This document shows, in pieces, positions 24,352 to 32,380 of a DNA stretch of 41,654 bases. The translations under genes and the position numbers were made by a program. Source of the DNA: Bryobacterales bacterium (GTDB lineage Bacteria > Acidobacteriota > Terriglobia > Bryobacterales > Bryobacteraceae); assembly GCA_003166875.1 (NCBI GenBank), contig PMUN01000296.1, forward strand, positions 1-41,654. Direction: 5' to 3'. Below the pieces are notes generated by a model. That model was given only the letters and a program-made list of their open reading frames with translations. It was not told the origin of the DNA and made no database searches. The stretch's first letter is position 1. Each line of letters opens with the position of its first letter.

Positions 24352-24502
24352 GTCTTCTCGCTTCCTCGTCCGAGCGTACCACTCAGAATCGTGAGAATGC
24401 GATGTTACAGGATCATCGCGCGAGGCCCAGGTCAATCCGTAGGCGCAAGGTTTCGTCAGACACGCCTCAACCATGAACGCCCCAGCGAGGTTAGTTCGAC
24501 TA

Positions 24503-24562
24503 GTAACTGTGATACTCATTTGGTAATCGTGATATCCACTTAGTAAGTCACGAATAGGTCTA
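24503..24562. repeat. Phased 20-base imperfect repeats with an inverted repeat
   Basis: GTAACTGTGATACTCATTTG and GTAATCGTGATATCCACTTA are adjacent 20-base units matching at 14 positions, and a third GTAA follows 20 bases later. TCGTGA and TCACGA form an inverted pair across units 2 and 3. They lie just upstream of the phage-like ParB-methyltransferase gene and at the border with the GH127 gene. An operator, att region or recombinase-binding site would fit. Confidence 0.45.
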
Positions 24563-24626
24563 ATAATTAGTTCTGGAAACTACAGCATTTTTGTATTAGA
24601 GTAAGCGCAGAACAAGAGATTGAAAT

Positions 24627-25928
24627 ATGCATTCTGCCACTTACTCGCAAGACGATTCACCACGCGTGATTCCGGCGGCTGCGACCAATGCCTCCGAGGT
24701 ACAACGTTGGCAAATCGAGCGGCTCATTCCGTACTCTCGCAATCCGCGCAAGAACGATGCCGCCGTGGATCGCATGGCTGCGTCAATCCGCGAGTTCGGT
24801 TTTAAGATTCCCGTGCTTGCGCGCAGCAGCGGCGAGGTGGTCGATGGCCACTTACGATTGAAAGCAGCAAGGAAGCTGGGCATAACCGAAGTCCCCGTGA
24901 TCCTGTGCGACGAATGGTCGGAAGCACAGGTCAAGGCATTCCGCTTGATGGTGAATCGCTCCGTCGCCTGGGCCGAGTGGGACGCGGAGCTGCTTGGCCT
25001 GGAACTCCTGGATTTGAAGAGTCTCGACTTCGATCTTGACCTCACGGGGTTCGATTCATCCGAGCTGGAGCGCTACCTCGCCGACATCGATGCCGCGCCG
25101 GGGCTCACGGATGAGGACGACGCGCCAGAGCCGCCGGAAACGCCCGTCAGTCGGGCGGGTGACCTGTGGTTGCTCGGAAAGCATCGCGTGTTATGTGGAG
25201 ACGCGACCAAGACCGTTGACGTCGAGCGGTTGGTGGCCAGTGACAAGGCTGACTTAGTCTTCACTGACCCTCCGTACAACGTTGACTATTCCGGATACAC
25301 GAAGGACAAGTTGACGATTCAGGGCGATCGAATGACCGACGAGGAATTCCGGCGATTTCTGGCTGCTGCTTTCTCCCATTACCGAAGGGCAATCAAGCCG
25401 GGCGCTTCGCTCTACATTTGCCACGCCTCCTCGGTCCAGCGCGATTTTCAGAACGCTATTGAGGCGGCAGGACTTGACGTGCGTTGTCAGATTATCTGGG
25501 CGAAGAATACTTTTGCCTGGAGATTCGGCAGGTACAAGTTCCAGCACGAGCCGCTCTTCTATTGCCACGTCGGCGGCGAGAAAGATCCTTGGTACGGCGA
25601 CAAATCTCAATCAACGTTGTGGACGGAAAAGAAGCCAGCAGCGAACCGGCTCCATCCGACCATGAAGCCCGTTGAGTTGGTCGAACGCGCCCTACGCAAC
25701 AGCAGCAAGGCTGGGGATATCGTGGCGGACTTGTTCGGAGGATCGGGTAGTTCACTTATCGCATGTGAACGGCGCGAGAGGTCAGCACGCCTGATGGAGC
25801 TGGACCCGAAATACGCCGACGTCATCGTCCAGCGTTGGCAGCAGTACACGGGCAAGGCGGCGACGTTAGAAGGCGACGGCCGAACCTTCGACGCGATCGC
25901 TGCGGAGCGAAAAAGCGATGCCGTCTGA
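24627..25928 (+). CDS. ParB-like nuclease/DNA methyltransferase fusion
   Basis: The 433-aa protein has a ParB/Sulfiredoxin-type N-domain (residues about 27-150, LIPYSRNPRKNDAAVDRMAASI ... VVDGHLRLKAARKLG). A beta-class amino-methyltransferase domain follows: FTDPPYNVDYSG (DPPY catalytic motif at 214-217), HPTMKPVELV and ADLFGGSGSSLIA (S-adenosylmethionine binding). Such fusions are typical of phages and integrative elements, where they methylate N6-adenine or N4-cytosine; the target sequence cannot be read from here. No restriction partner lies beside it. The next small gene begins inside its last codons. An unusually AT-rich, repeat-containing region precedes it. Confidence 0.92.
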   Translation: MHSATYSQDDSPRVIPAAATNASEVQRWQIERLIPYSRNPRKNDAAVDRMAASIREFGFKIPVLARSSGEVVDGHLRLKAARKLGITEVPVILCDEWSEAQVKAFRLMVNRSVAWAEWDAELLGLELLDLKSLDFDLDLTGFDSSELERYLADIDAAPGLTDEDDAPEPPETPVSRAGDLWLLGKHRVLCGDATKTVDVERLVASDKADLVFTDPPYNVDYSGYTKDKLTIQGDRMTDEEFRRFLAAAFSHYRRAIKPGASLYICHASSVQRDFQNAIEAAGLDVRCQIIWAKNTFAWRFGRYKFQHEPLFYCHVGGEKDPWYGDKSQSTLWTEKKPAANRLHPTMKPVELVERALRNSSKAGDIVADLFGGSGSSLIACERRERSARLMELDPKYADVIVQRWQQYTGKAATLEGDGRTFDAIAAERKSDAV

Positions 25929-26082
25929 AATCGAACGCTGTCGCAGGGAGTTCGCCGGGATCGAGGCGCAACTGCGTTCCGGCCATTGCGATTTGCACGG
26001 CCTCCTCTTGGCGCTGAACGACTGGCATGCCGAACTGCGGCTGCTTGAGCGCGAGGCGCTGGAGCACAAGGTGGCGGCGTGA
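25918..26082 (+). CDS. Small helical protein, 54 aa
   Basis: This frame is below the ORF-track cutoff. It starts MPSEIERCRREFAGIEAQL inside the end of the methyltransferase gene. It stops at a TGA that overlaps the GTG start of the next gene. The sequence is a continuous amphipathic, probably coiled-coil helix pair with leucine spacing. The overlaps on both sides are typical for a compact phage-like operon and support translation. Function unknown. Confidence 0.6.
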   Translation: MPSEIERCRREFAGIEAQLRSGHCDLHGLLLALNDWHAELRLLEREALEHKVAA

Positions 26083-26978
26083 GCGTCTCTTTGCAGCCGG
26101 GCGATGTCTTCAACCCGTTTGGGCTGTTCACAGGAGTCTTTGTGCCGTCAGGCATTACCGCGTGTCGGAAACTACGCCAAGGGGAAAAGCTTGCATACGG
26201 CGCGCTGCTGCGGTTTGCTGGCCGTGACGGTAGCTGTTTCCCATCCATGCGAACGCTGGGCGCTAGACTCGGCATTTCCGCCAGGCAGGCACGCTCCTAC
26301 GTTGCTGCGCTGGAGCATGCACAACTCATCCGGCGAGTGAAGCGCTCTGACGATGGCGGCCAAACGAGTAACGGGTTTCAGTTCCTTTGGCATGAGTTGC
26401 TAACTGATTCTGTGAAGAATACTTCCGGGGGTCCCCGGAACGATACTTCCGCCCTACCCCGGAACGGTTCTTCCGCCGAAGAGAGTCAATTAGAAGAGAG
26501 TCATCTTGAAGAGACAAACCCAGACATAGACTCTATGCCGCGGAATCGCAAAAACCGCGACTCCCCTTCAGGCATTGGTTCGCCGTCTGTTTGCAAACAC
26601 TATCCCCTCGTAAGAACGCGTCTCGCTCGGTACATGCAATTGCCGGGCGAGAAGAAGAAATACCCCAGCGAGCGAACCGTTGTGGACATCATGGACGCCG
26701 CCGGAACTCCCGACCAGCGGGAGGTGATCGAGGCTCTCAACTACCTCTACGACGAACGCGGGTTGAAGCCGTTAACCGAACATGGCCCGCGATCGTTTGC
26801 CTGGTTCATGACGGTCCTACAGGACCACTTCACGAAGAAACGGGATAGAGAATCGGCAGCCAATCCGTGCGGGTATGCCGAATGGGAGGGGCGCAACGAG
26901 ACCCGGCTGAGCAAAACGCAATTTGAGACTATGACGGACGCCATCGAATGTGCGCCTGAGATGGGCGCAAGCGCCTGA
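26079..26978 (+). CDS. Phage-type winged-helix replication/regulatory protein
   Basis: The 299-aa product (GTG start overlapping the previous stop) has an N-terminal winged helix-turn-helix. GEKLAYGALLRFAGRDGSCFPSMRTLGARLGISARQARSYVAAL (about residues 35-78) is typical of phage and plasmid replication-initiation or DnaD-like proteins. A Ser/Glu-rich disordered linker (about 115-165) follows, then a helical C-domain (YPSERTVVDIMDAAG ... HGPRSFAWFMTVLQDHF). It could initiate replication of the element or regulate its genes. The HTH is clear; the exact role is inferred. Confidence 0.75.
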   Translation: MSVSLQPGDVFNPFGLFTGVFVPSGITACRKLRQGEKLAYGALLRFAGRDGSCFPSMRTLGARLGISARQARSYVAALEHAQLIRRVKRSDDGGQTSNGFQFLWHELLTDSVKNTSGGPRNDTSALPRNGSSAEESQLEESHLEETNPDIDSMPRNRKNRDSPSGIGSPSVCKHYPLVRTRLARYMQLPGEKKKYPSERTVVDIMDAAGTPDQREVIEALNYLYDERGLKPLTEHGPRSFAWFMTVLQDHFTKKRDRESAANPCGYAEWEGRNETRLSKTQFETMTDAIECAPEMGASA

Positions 26979-27096
26979 TGAGCCGCCAGGTTGGTCGAAG
27001 TTGTCCGGTTCGACTGGCAAAGGAGACGGGCGGACAACCGGTGAGGAACTAGCGCGACGGGGGACCATCGTCCTTCGAAGGAGGTAACGCTGAAAT

Positions 27097-27468
27097 ATGG
27101 CTGAGCGCGGAACGCGAGTAGAGATCGACTTGATCGAGCTGGAAAAGCTTTGCGCATTGCACCCAACCGACTCTGAGCTGGCGAGTTGGTTCAATGTCTC
27201 GACGAAGACCATCGAGCGACGCAAGAGCGAGCCAGCCTTCGCCGAAGCAATGGAGCGCGGACGGGCCCGAGGCAAGCTGAATCTCCGGCGCATCCAGAAC
27301 AAAATGGCGGAGAACAACGCTGCGATGGCGATCTTTCTGGGCAAGAATTTGCTCGGTCAATCGGATCAAATCACGCATAACTTCGACATCCAGATCGCAG
27401 TAGCGGGAGGCTCGCCCCAAATCGAGCCGGATGCGATCGATATCAAAATGCTGCGGGAAGGACGATAA
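27097..27468 (+). CDS. Small phage HTH protein (terminase-small-subunit-like), first paralogue
   Basis: Residues about 14-45 (LEKLCALHPTDSELASWFNVSTKTIERR) form a helix-turn-helix. They are followed by FAEAMERGRARGKLNLRRIQNKMAENNAAMAIFLGKNLLGQSDQ, the pattern of a widespread phage protein family usually placed near terminase or packaging genes. A strong AGGAGGT precedes the start by 11 bases. It is closely related to the protein at 27683-28144. No large terminase lies in this window, so a packaging role is unproven. Confidence 0.75.
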   Translation: MAERGTRVEIDLIELEKLCALHPTDSELASWFNVSTKTIERRKSEPAFAEAMERGRARGKLNLRRIQNKMAENNAAMAIFLGKNLLGQSDQITHNFDIQIAVAGGSPQIEPDAIDIKMLREGR

Positions 27469-27503
27469 ACCTCACGTCATCAAACAGATGGAGACTTCGA
27501 GCA

Positions 27504-27707
27504 TTGATGCTTGCCGTTTTGGAATGCTTACGTCAGCGGCAAATAAGCGAAGACGGCCCGTTGAAGGAAGAAATGCTTGGCAATCAACGCATTGGCGTCG
27601 ACCGTTTGCCAGGAGCGGCGCAGAAATTGTGGAACGAACTGTCGGGGACTAAAATCAAACTTATGACGCGGAGGGGGGAGCATTGCCAGCACGTCGAAGC
27701 GAAATAG
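27504..27707 (+). CDS. Possible small protein between the HTH paralogues, 67 aa
   Basis: The frame reads MMLAVLECLRQRQISEDGPLKEEM and stays amphipathic to its end, overlapping the TTG start of the second HTH gene by about 25 bases. The competing frame from 27488 is basic and Trp-rich, less protein-like. A compact phage-style gene order would suit a small gene here. Coding evidence is composition only. Confidence 0.4.
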   Translation: MMLAVLECLRQRQISEDGPLKEEMLGNQRIGVDRLPGAAQKLWNELSGTKIKLMTRRGEHCQHVEAK

Positions 27708-28144
27708 ACCTGGTCGAGCTTGAGAAGCTCTGTCAGCTTTCTTGCACCGACGAAGAGATCGCGGCCTGGTTCAACACTTCGACGCGCACAATCGAGCGCC
27801 GACGCAAGGAGCCGAGGTTCGCGGAAATAATGGCTCGCGGCAAAGCCAAGGGCCGCATCAGCGTGCGCCGAATGCAAATGAAGTTGCTGGAACAAGGCAA
27901 CGCAACGATGGGCGTGTGGCTCGGAAAACAACTGCTGGGGCAGCGAGACCAGATTGCAACCGAAGTCCGGCCCCGGCTCTCGTTGCGAGATCTCAGCGCA
28001 CAGGATTTGCGGGCAGTGCTGGAAGGCTACGCCAGGGATTATCCTGAACTCTTTGACGAGGCGAGCGCGCTGGATGCGGAGTTCACAGTCGTCAAGCCCA
28101 ACCGTCGGTTAGGCCTGCCGCCTTCCTCGGAGAGCAACGAATAG
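27683..28144 (+). CDS. Small phage HTH protein (terminase-small-subunit-like), second paralogue
   Basis: The 153-aa product starts at a TTG behind GGAGGGGGGAGCA. It repeats the layout of the 123-aa neighbour: EIDLVELEKLCQLSCTDEEIAAWFNTSTRTIERR, then RGKAKGRISVRRMQMKLLEQGNATMGVWLGKQLLGQRDQ. The HTH halves are clearly homologous. The C-terminus here is longer (LSLRDLSAQDLRAVLEGYARDYPEL). The pair probably arose by tandem duplication followed by divergence. DNA binding is likely; packaging or regulation cannot be decided. Confidence 0.75.
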   Translation: MPARRSEIDLVELEKLCQLSCTDEEIAAWFNTSTRTIERRRKEPRFAEIMARGKAKGRISVRRMQMKLLEQGNATMGVWLGKQLLGQRDQIATEVRPRLSLRDLSAQDLRAVLEGYARDYPELFDEASALDAEFTVVKPNRRLGLPPSSESNE

Positions 28145-28188
28145 ATCCGCTTGCTTGCGTTCGCGCGCAGAGGTAATGTCACCAATGC

Positions 28189-28875
28189 ATGAGAGTCATT
28201 GGGTACGCACGCGTTTCAACGGATAAACAAGCCGACCGAGGTGTTTCGCTCGACGCTCAGACCGAGAAGATCCGCGCCATGGTCGTTGTACACGCTGCTG
28301 AACTCACGGACATCATCGTGGAAGCCGGTGAGTCGGCGAAGAGTCTGAATCGTCCAGGCATGCAACGGCTGCTCGCGCTGGTCGATGCTGGCGACGTGCA
28401 GGCCGTCATCGTGGCGAAGCTCGATCGGCTCACGCGGAGCGTAAAAGATCTTTGCGAACTGCTCGAAAAATTTGAGAGACGCGGAGTGGCGCTGATCTCG
28501 GTGGCCGAATCCCTCGACACCGGCTCCGCAGCGGGCAGACTTGTGCTTAATATAATGACCGCGGTGAGCCAATGGGAGCGCGAGGCGATCGGCGAACGCA
28601 CGCGGGACGCGCTGAGCCACAAGCGCACTAACGGTGAGCGAGTTGGGAACATCCAGTTCGGCTACTGCCTGTGCGCCGACGGGAAACACATCGAGCCAGA
28701 TCCCCGCGAACAGGCCGTGCTCACGGAAATCCACCAACTGCGCCGGAGCGGCCTGACGCTGCGAGGTATTGCTGCGGCATTGAACCACCGCGCCCTCCGA
28801 ACGCGCCGTGGCTCCGCATGGAGGCTGGAGCACGTGGCCAGGATCATCAAGCAGGGCGCAACCAAAGAAATCTAA
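28189..28875 (+). CDS. Small serine recombinase (resolvase family)
   Basis: The 228-aa protein is a complete resolvase/invertase-type recombinase. GYARVSTDKQ contains the catalytic Ser10, VIVAKLDRLTRSVKDL carries the arginine-containing active-site helix and WEREAIGERT ends the catalytic domain. A C-terminal helix-turn-helix (SGLTLRGIAAALNHRALRTRRG) binds DNA. It belongs to the phage-like segment that starts at about 24.5 kb and is the only intact recombinase in the window. It could mobilise that segment or resolve dimers. Confidence 0.92.
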   Translation: MRVIGYARVSTDKQADRGVSLDAQTEKIRAMVVVHAAELTDIIVEAGESAKSLNRPGMQRLLALVDAGDVQAVIVAKLDRLTRSVKDLCELLEKFERRGVALISVAESLDTGSAAGRLVLNIMTAVSQWEREAIGERTRDALSHKRTNGERVGNIQFGYCLCADGKHIEPDPREQAVLTEIHQLRRSGLTLRGIAAALNHRALRTRRGSAWRLEHVARIIKQGATKEI

Positions 28876-29000
28876 GACGCCTTTGCCTCACTTGCTGTTC
28901 GCGAACTTCCGTTTAGTGACCGGACCATGGGACATCGGATCGGCGTGACTGGCCGAGAGGATGGTACGCTAAGTGCCGTTACGCTTCAACCGAGCGACAA

Positions 29001-29195
29001 TTGACAAACTCAGTCTTGCTGTCCATGGTAGCGGTGGCAGCCCTCATCGGTGGCCTGTGGTTGCCTTGGCGTGCCAGCAAAAAGGCCAAGGAGGCTTTTG
29101 CGCCTCTGTTTTCTAGGACCGATTACCTAGCAATCTTCCTGTGGCTACTGGTTGTGATTCTTGGGGCTGCGGCCATTCTCGGGTGGGGCAAATAA
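29001..29195 (+). CDS. Small two-helix membrane protein, 64 aa
   Basis: Two hydrophobic segments (VLLSMVAVAALIGGLWL and LAIFLWLLVVILGAAAILGW) flank a short basic loop (RASKKAKEAF). The TTG start has a poor ribosome-binding site; the internal Met at position 9 is an alternative. A good terminator follows about 70 bases after the stop. Possible holin-like or toxin-like peptide, but no family is recognised. Confidence 0.5.
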   Translation: MTNSVLLSMVAVAALIGGLWLPWRASKKAKEAFAPLFSRTDYLAIFLWLLVVILGAAAILGWGK

Positions 29196-29267
29196 CTCAC
29201 TACAGCGTAGATTGTAAATGGCCGACGGATAACTAACAGACTGAGGCTTGTGGGATTGGCCTCAAAT

Positions 29268-29312
29268 AGGCCCAGGACGCACTGTTCCTCCAGACTGCCT
29301 GGGCCTTTTTCT
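29268..29312 (+). terminator. Rho-independent terminator
   Basis: AGGCCCAGG pairs with CCTGGGCCT over nine bases, with a 21-base loop, followed by TTTTTCTC. It lies downstream of the small membrane-protein gene on the plus strand. Confidence 0.65.
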
Positions 29313-29596
29313 CGATCAATCGAAGTGGGCAGCATCGCCAGCACCCACTGCACTCATCCAGTGACGTGACGGGTCCGTGATGTCACTTGGTGGCGCTGGC
29401 GGAGCCAGCCAAGCCGAAGTTCGTGGTTCCTTTCTGGGCGTTCGACGCGGAGGGAGGGACTACATGGCTACCCCCGGCGCGACGACGCGCCTGAGGGCGG
29501 TTTCTGGGCGCAACGGTCGCTATTCTGGCCGCTTTCCTGGCCGGAACATTTCAGGCTTCCGATGTTTTGGAGAGTATTGTGGACTACACAAGCGGG

Positions 29597-29630
29597 AAAC
29601 GCCGCCCAGGCTAGGCCCGAGGCGGCGTTT
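29597..29630 (-). terminator. Hairpin terminator behind the DUF3489 gene
   Basis: AAACGCCGCC and GGCGGCGTTT form a perfect ten-base stem with a 14-base loop, 22 bases beyond the stop of the leftward DUF3489 gene. The T-tract on the minus strand is short (GTTTCCC), so it may work poorly or need Rho. Confidence 0.55.
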
Positions 29631-29652
29631 GAAGGAAGGTGGGGTTGGTCGG

Positions 29653-30231
29653 CTACTTGGCGATCCTGTACGTGCGCTCGCCCGCCGCGTTCTTGGACGA
29701 TTCGATCTTCTGGCCTCCTTTGCTGCCGAGGATGCTCACGAAACCGCGCACGGTATGCCGTTGCCAGTCGGTCGCTTTCATGATTTCGGCCAGCGTGGCA
29801 CCTTTGGCCCGCTGCATCATCGCAATTACCTCGGCCTTTTTGTTGGTGCGATCCGTCTTGGGCTTTCGGGCCGCCTTCTTGGCGGGCGTGGCTGTCTTCG
29901 CCGCCTTGGTCTTCTTCACGGGCTTTGCGACTTTGGCGGCCTTCTTGGGCTTGGCTTCGGATTTGCCAGGCTGGGCGTGACCCGCGAGTGGCAGGATTGC
30001 CTTCCATATGCGCGCCACCGCCTTCTTCCGGTCCCCGAGCTTGCTGACTTCGGTGTTGCCGGGGATGCTGTTCCAAATCTCTACGAACCGGCTCATGGGC
30101 CAGTCGGCGGATAGCTTGGCCAACGCAGCCTCCGAGTCGAACTGCGCGAGGTCCGGATTGCACTCGCTTGCGTCGGTAGCGTTCGGGTAAGCCGTGATGT
30201 TGTTTTCGGCGTCGATTGTGAATGTGGTCAT
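29653..30231 (-). CDS. DUF3489-domain protein with Lys/Ala-rich linker
   Basis: The start was moved to the ATG at 30231 (MTTFTIDAENNITAYPNATDA), which follows AAAGGAGAAACAACA. The product is 192 aa. Residues about 1-80 form one globular part. A very basic Ala/Lys/Pro linker (about 80-130, KKAAKVAKPVKKTKAAKTATPAKKAARK split here) resembles a histone tail. The C-terminus (KKAEVIAMMQRAKGATLAEIMKATDW ... RTYRIAK) is a DUF3489 winged-helix-like domain. DNA binding is likely. The gene is preceded by leader copy C and lies at the right edge of the phage-like segment, on the opposite strand. Confidence 0.85.
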   Translation of the reverse strand: MTTFTIDAENNITAYPNATDASECNPDLAQFDSEAALAKLSADWPMSRFVEIWNSIPGNTEVSKLGDRKKAVARIWKAILPLAGHAQPGKSEAKPKKAAKVAKPVKKTKAAKTATPAKKAARKPKTDRTNKKAEVIAMMQRAKGATLAEIMKATDWQRHTVRGFVSILGSKGGQKIESSKNAAGERTYRIAK

Positions 30232-30310
30232 TGTTGTTTCTCCTTTGCCAGCAATAGTTTGCGGCAGGACCATTTCATCGCTCTGTTCCGGGAGACAAGC
30301 AAGTCAATTC
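30232..30310 (-). promoter_or_regulatory. Leader copy C (shared promoter/5' UTR element)
   Basis: Read on the minus strand it has AATTGACTTGCT, CTCCCG, GAGCGATGAAATGGTC, CCGCA and AAAGGAGAAAC before the ATG. The order and sequence match copy B at 10610-10682; the middle part (ACTATTGCTGGC) differs. Confidence 0.6.
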
Positions 30311-30890
30311 TTTTTGCCAACATATTGAATCTCCATGGCTTAGGTCGCGCGAATCCTAAATCGCCGACCCGGGTAGGGCCATCTTTTGGGAATCGAAGTT
30401 CGATCTCAATCCCGATTTGCCCCCTCGCATACGCAGACACATTTTGGAAGTTGCGATTATGAATTCCCCGTGCAGCGAAACCGAATTCCGGAGAGCCGGT
30501 ATAGGCATTTCGAGGAAGGGTCCCCTTTGTTACCCCTTTAAGGCGATTCTCGAAGAGCGGTCAGCGCCCACCAGGGGGCCGTTCCTTAATTTCGCGCGCG
30601 GGATGGGCAAATAGAAATCGTCTGTCCGACTGAGCAGGAATTTCGGATTCGGGTGCGGCCAAAAAAGCATGAGGAACGTAGACGTGCGTACTCCCATGCG
30701 GCACATCGACGGAAGCCGACTACACGCTCAAGTGGATCGCCCGACCCTGGCTCGTTTATCAGTCCCAATCCTCCTGCACGCTTACTTTCTTCAGGATATT
30801 TTGCCGACGTGATCGTCGCGAGTTTCTCCGGCGATTCTGAGAACCGTGGAAAACCGGAATCGAAAGGTAACTCGGCCAACCTGAAACCGG
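30311..30890. other. Intergenic stretch of about 580 bases
   Basis: The ORFs listed here on both strands have Arg/Ser/Pro-rich compositions and no recognisable start signals. I see no RNA gene or repeat. The left part should contain the rest of any regulatory region of the DUF3489 gene. Confidence 0.4.
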
Positions 30891-32168
30891 TTACTTTTGA
30901 GCGGTCAACGGATGATCAACATAGTAAGTGATCCCGGAGTACTGCATTTCCTCCCAGGTCTGGTCGCCCCAGTGCACTTCGTTCTTTGGATCGGGGTTGG
31001 AGGGGTTGTTCACTGAATTGTCGTAGTGGGCCGTAGCCTCAAGGCGAGACCCTTTCGGCACCGCCAGCGGAGTGGTGAAGAGGTAATAGGTCTGCCAGTT
31101 GAAATCGTATTTCGGAACCGCCAGTACAACTTCGGATCGGCCATCGGGATAAATCAGCCGGTACTCCCAGCTCTTGCCGCGCAAATGGGTATGCGGGAAC
31201 AATGCCGTGATGTGCGAGTCCTCGGTGAACTCAATGGCTGAATCCACTGCCTGGTTGTCAGCGCCGGGGGGAAGCCGCAAGAGAAGGTTGACGAACGCGC
31301 TGTTGTGTATCTCCTGCTTCGGCGCCTCCTTGGCGAAGATCATTCCGACGCTGCTCTGATCCGTGGCTTCCTTGCCGTTGGCAGTGTAGTGCACCTGGAA
31401 GAGTAACTGAGAGCCCGCTGGGATCCGGATAGCCTGCCTTGGTTCGAAGGTCATCGCGTTAGTGCCTGGTGCGGTGGTGGCAATGAGCGTGCCCGGGAAT
31501 TGAGTTTGGGAAGCGTTCGGGTCGCTGGGAGGGGGCATCTTGGGCACAACCGGCATGAACGCCGCAGCGGAGGGCGGCCCCCCTCTCTGGCGAACGAACA
31601 CCAAGATGTGATGGACGACGCTCCGAGTACCAGGCCGGACCTCGATGGCTTGCACCCACTTGTCTTCGGTGAAATTCGTCGGGACGGTGAAATACTGATA
31701 AGCAATCGTGCCGCTGGCAGTTACGTTGAAAGGCTTCGTCATGCTGAGCACCACGTCCGGAGTGCCGATCTCCCAGCCTTCGGTGAACTTCGGTTGAGGC
31801 GGCAGATCCTTCGGGTCGCCCTGCGGCGCGCCGGCATCCGTCCAGCGGATGAGCGTGTTCTTTTCCAGCTCGCTCAGGCGGCGATCGTTCGAGAAGGTAC
31901 CGCGCGGCTGAACGGCATGCCAGGGCGGCATCTGGCCCAGCGATACTTTTTCACGAATGGACTTTGCCCAGGGTCGCGTCTGTTCGTAAGTGAGTAACGA
32001 CATCGGCGCGATCTCGCCCGTGCGGTGGCAACTCGCGCAATTCTTGTAGAGAATAGGCGCGACGTCTTTCGTAAATGTCGGCGGAGCAGAGGAGCCCGGC
32101 TCTCCTGGCCAAATGACACTCGATGCCAAAAATGTTGCGCAAACCACTCCGATAAGCGATCGATTCAT
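30891..32168 (-). CDS. Secreted cytochrome c/copper type II monooxygenase-like fusion
   Basis: The 425-aa protein has a signal peptide (LIGVVCATFLASSVIW). A c-type heme site follows at CASCH (residues 44-48) with a Met-containing segment (SLGQMPPWHAV). Residues about 130-425 resemble the two beta-sandwich domains of PHM/DBM copper monooxygenases, with SVVHHILVFVRQRG and FPHTHLRGKSWEY as copper-ligand candidates. Such fusions occur in Acidobacteriota and Planctomycetota and are of unknown substrate. It would act in the periplasm. The carboxylesterase gene lies 212 bases upstream on the same strand. Confidence 0.82.
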   Translation of the reverse strand: MNRSLIGVVCATFLASSVIWPGEPGSSAPPTFTKDVAPILYKNCASCHRTGEIAPMSLLTYEQTRPWAKSIREKVSLGQMPPWHAVQPRGTFSNDRRLSELEKNTLIRWTDAGAPQGDPKDLPPQPKFTEGWEIGTPDVVLSMTKPFNVTASGTIAYQYFTVPTNFTEDKWVQAIEVRPGTRSVVHHILVFVRQRGGPPSAAAFMPVVPKMPPPSDPNASQTQFPGTLIATTAPGTNAMTFEPRQAIRIPAGSQLLFQVHYTANGKEATDQSSVGMIFAKEAPKQEIHNSAFVNLLLRLPPGADNQAVDSAIEFTEDSHITALFPHTHLRGKSWEYRLIYPDGRSEVVLAVPKYDFNWQTYYLFTTPLAVPKGSRLEATAHYDNSVNNPSNPDPKNEVHWGDQTWEEMQYSGITYYVDHPLTAQK

Positions 32169-32380
32169 CCTATTTGACTCTTGCCCTTAAATTAGCATAA
32201 GGCATGCCTTGGGCTTGCTCGCCAGAGTAGGGCCACAATTCCATTTCACTTAGCCGGATTCCAATTGAAAGCCGGCATCTCATCACGTGAGAGCTTCTCG
32301 CTGGTCCCACAAAACCATTCTGACTGAAGGCCGTTTATGGGGAGGAATCCGTCGTGCCTGAGGCGATTGCGCGCGGTCCG

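Noticed and set aside
24352-24519. N-terminal extension of the GH127-like ORF
   Set aside because: The signal peptide starts at the internal Met; the extension has no secretion signal and runs toward the repeat region.
29377-30114. 245-aa plus-strand ORF rich in Gly, Leu and Arg
   Set aside because: It is the antisense shadow of the DUF3489 gene, whose start has a strong ribosome-binding site and recognisable domain.
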